Below, piece by piece: positions 61,790 through 64,000 of a DNA stretch of 64,000 nt (positions are counted from its first letter, which is position 1; each line of letters starts with the position of its first letter). The stretch comes from Chondrilla cf. caribensis (Eukaryota; Porifera; Demospongiae; Chondrillida; Chondrillidae). Location: the NCBI GenBank assembly GCA_964020155.1, contig OZ026566.1:4764669-4828668 (forward strand). The letters run 5' to 3'. Made by a program: the position numbers and the translations under genes. Below the pieces are notes generated by a model. That model was not told the origin of the DNA, did not search any database, and worked only from the letters and a program-made list of their open reading frames with translations.

Positions 61790-61815
61790 ATGGCCGTCTT
61801 CTCAGGAAGTTTGAG
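61790..61815 (+). pseudogene. 5' stub of a fourth cysteine synthase copy, cut by satellite
   Basis: Same 26 bp from the ATG as at 52310, with the same break after GGAAGTTTGAG and the same satellite A entry point (CGAATGCACAGACACACTCC). Confidence 0.85.
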
Positions 61816-62125
61816 GAATTCGAATGCACAGACACACTCCTTGACCTAGTACAGTCATTCTGATAACAAAAAAGATGCATTTTGATGTCGACCAAAATTT
61901 CCCCCCAGTGCCACATATAATAGAATGTATATACTTTGTATGTACATTCATATATGCGTGTAAGACGCCTTGTGGTGATCACCTAAGCAATTTAAGATTT
62001 CTTTTCTGTTCACCAAGGGCTACCCAGTGTCCATGCCAAACTCACCAGCACAATTTCGGAAACATTCTGATTGTCCTGAGTGCGTTATAAGCCTCGTGGT
62101 GACAAGCCAAAAAATGTCATTTGTC
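61816..62125. repeat. Satellite A, single unit
   Basis: One near-complete unit of the long variant (CATATAATAGAATG). It is cut inside the hairpin loop at AAAAATGTCATTTGTCGA, where satellite B begins. Confidence 0.9.
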
Positions 62126-63612
62126 GACTAAGCACCTTTTTGCATAGCTCGTGAGAGAGGGGGCATGTCAACTTGATATTTTAGACAGACCTAGCTAGGG
62201 ACGTGAACTAACGTCTGAAATAATTCCCATCTCAATAGGTGACCCGTAACTCCAGTTACATTGGAAGGTGCTTAATATTTTTTTTCAATGTATGGGAGAG
62301 TATAGGGAGAAAATGCTAAGCACCTTTTTTCATAGCTCATGAGAGAGGGGGCGTGTCAACTTGATATTTTAGACAGACCTAGCTAGGGACGTGAACTAAC
62401 TTCTGAAACAATTCCCATCTCAATAGGTGACCCGTAACCCCAGTTACATTGGAAGGTGCTTAATATTTTTTCAATGTATGGGAGAGTATAGGAGATAAAA
62501 TGCTAAGCACCTTTTTGCATAGCTCATGGGGGAGGGGGCGTGTCAAGTTGATAATTTAGACAGACCTAGCTAGGGACGTGAACTAACTTCTGAAACAATT
62601 CCCATCTCAATAGGTGACCCGTAACTCCAACTACATTGGAAGGTGCTTAATATTTTTTCAATGTATGGGAGAGTATAGGAGATAAAATGCTAAGCACCTT
62701 TCTGCATAGCTCATGAGAGAGGGGGCGTGTCAAGTTGATATTTTAGACAGACCTAGCTAGGGACGTGAACTAACTTCTGAAACAATTCCCATCTCAATAG
62801 GTGCCCCGTAACTCCAGCTACATTGGAAGGTGCTTAATATTTTTTCAATGTATGGGAGAGTATAGGAGATAAAATGCTAAGCACCTTTTTGCATAGCTCA
62901 TGGGGGAGGGGGCGTGTCAACTTGATAATTTAGACAGACCTAGCTAGGGACGTGAACTAACTTCTGAAATAATTCCCATCTCAATAGGTGACCCGTAACT
63001 CCAGTTACATTGGAAGGTGCTTAATATTTTTTTTCAATGTATGGGAGAGTATAGGAGATAAAACGCTAAGCACCTTTTTTCATAGCTCATTAGAGAGGGG
63101 GCGTGTAAACTTGATATTTTAGACAGACCTAGCTAGGGACGTGAACTAACTTCTGAAGCAATTCCCATCTCAATAGGTGACCCGTAACTCCAGTTACATT
63201 GGAAGGTGCTTAATATTTTTTCAATGTATGGGAGAGTATAGGAGATAAAACGCTAAGCACCTTTCTGCATAGCTCATGAGAGAGGGGACGTGTCAACTTG
63301 ATATTTTAGACAGATCTAGGTAGGGACGTGAACTAACTTCTGAAACAATTCCCATCTCAATAGATGACACGTAACCCCAACTACATTGGAAGGTGCTTAA
63401 TATTTTTTCAATGTATGGGAGAGTATAGGAGATAAAATGCTAAGCACCTTTTTGCATAGCTCATGGGGGAGGGGGCGTGTCAATTTGATATTTCAGACAG
63501 ACCTAGCAAGGGACGTGAGCTAACTTTTGAAACAATTCCCATCTCAATAGGTGACCCTTAACTTCAGTTACATTGGAAGGTGCTTAATATTTTTTCAATT
63601 TTTTGGGAGAGT
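62126..63612. repeat. Satellite B, second array
   Basis: About eight 187-190-bp units with array-specific bases: TAGCTAGGGACGTGAACTAAC and AACTCCAGTTAC-type sites, where the first array has TAGCTGGGG, GTGAGCTAAC and AACCCCAGCTAC. The inverted arms are conserved. Confidence 0.93.
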
Positions 63613-64000
63613 ATTGAGTAACAATTTCTTGTCTGGTCACCAAGGGCTACCCAGTGTCCATGCCAAACTCATGAATCAACACAATTCCGTACGCATTCTG
63701 ATTGTCCTGAGTGCGTTATAAGCCTCGTGGTGACAAGCCAAAAAATGTCAATTTTTTGAGTTGTCACCACGGCCTCTCCTGTGTGCACGTGATGCATCAG
63801 AGCTCTAATCCGATTGCACAGACACACTCCTGGACCTAGTAGCTACCTTCTGATAGCAAAAAGTTGCATTTTGATGTCGACCAAAATTTCCCCCCAGTGC
63901 CACATATAATAGAATGTATATACTTTGTATGTACATTCATATATGCGTGTAATACACCTTGTGGTGATCACCTAAGCAATTTGAGATTTCTTTTCTTTTC
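63613..64000. repeat. Satellite A, running off the right edge
   Basis: Re-enters satellite A near TTTCTTGTCTGGTCACCAAG and continues past the hairpin to the window end, so the array extends beyond. Confidence 0.9.

Overview
This is a nuclear genomic window from a compact animal genome. The genes have many short GT-AG introns, often about 50-100 nt, and include animal-type families: RALGAPA, claspin, presenilin, a RING-PDZ scaffold, PPP4R2 and sphingosine-1-phosphate phosphatase. Protein divergence, intron size and gene density suggest an early-branching animal, most likely a demosponge. That placement is inference; no species marker was found.

Region 1 (1-44988) is gene dense. In order it holds RALGAPA (-, C-terminal end outside the window), CLSPN (-), a RING/PDZ protein (+), PPP4R2 (-), NEMF (+), presenilin (-), PNO1 (+), mitochondrial-type acetyl-CoA synthetase (-), COQ6 (+), STIP1 (-), CCT4 (-) and SGPP (+). 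From CLSPN onward the genes alternate almost perfectly. Five head-to-head pairs have start codons only about 48-163 bp apart, and neighbouring pairs meet tail to tail across about 115-178 bp. Functions are mostly housekeeping: checkpoint adaptor, phosphatase 4 subunit, ribosome quality control, gamma-secretase, ribosome assembly, acetate activation, ubiquinone synthesis, HSP70/HSP90 co-chaperone, chaperonin and sphingolipid turnover. Many introns, and some exons (CLSPN, PPP4R2, NEMF), carry private minisatellites with periods from 12 to 34 bp.

Region 2 (about 45130-64000) is a decaying segmental-duplication and satellite domain. An apparently intact cysteine-synthase-like gene (copy A, 45350-47360) is followed by a second copy (B, 48661-50529) that has lost a 23-codon segment, one splice acceptor and one polypyrimidine tract. 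After that only 5' stubs (52310, 61790) and a 3' stub (59713) remain. The gene interior is replaced by satellite DNA, with the 5' break at the same base in both stubs. Two satellites occupy the space. One is a family of about 346-364 bp, much of it in a dimeric higher-order pattern of about 692 bp, with a conserved hairpin. The other is a family of about 187 bp with its own inverted repeat, in two separately homogenised arrays. A tRNA-Leu-like module with A and B boxes recurs once in each of three duplicon 3' flanks.

Coordinates of multi-exon genes are start codon to stop codon including introns. Exon limits are read from splice motifs and protein similarity recalled from family knowledge, with no alignment or transcript data.
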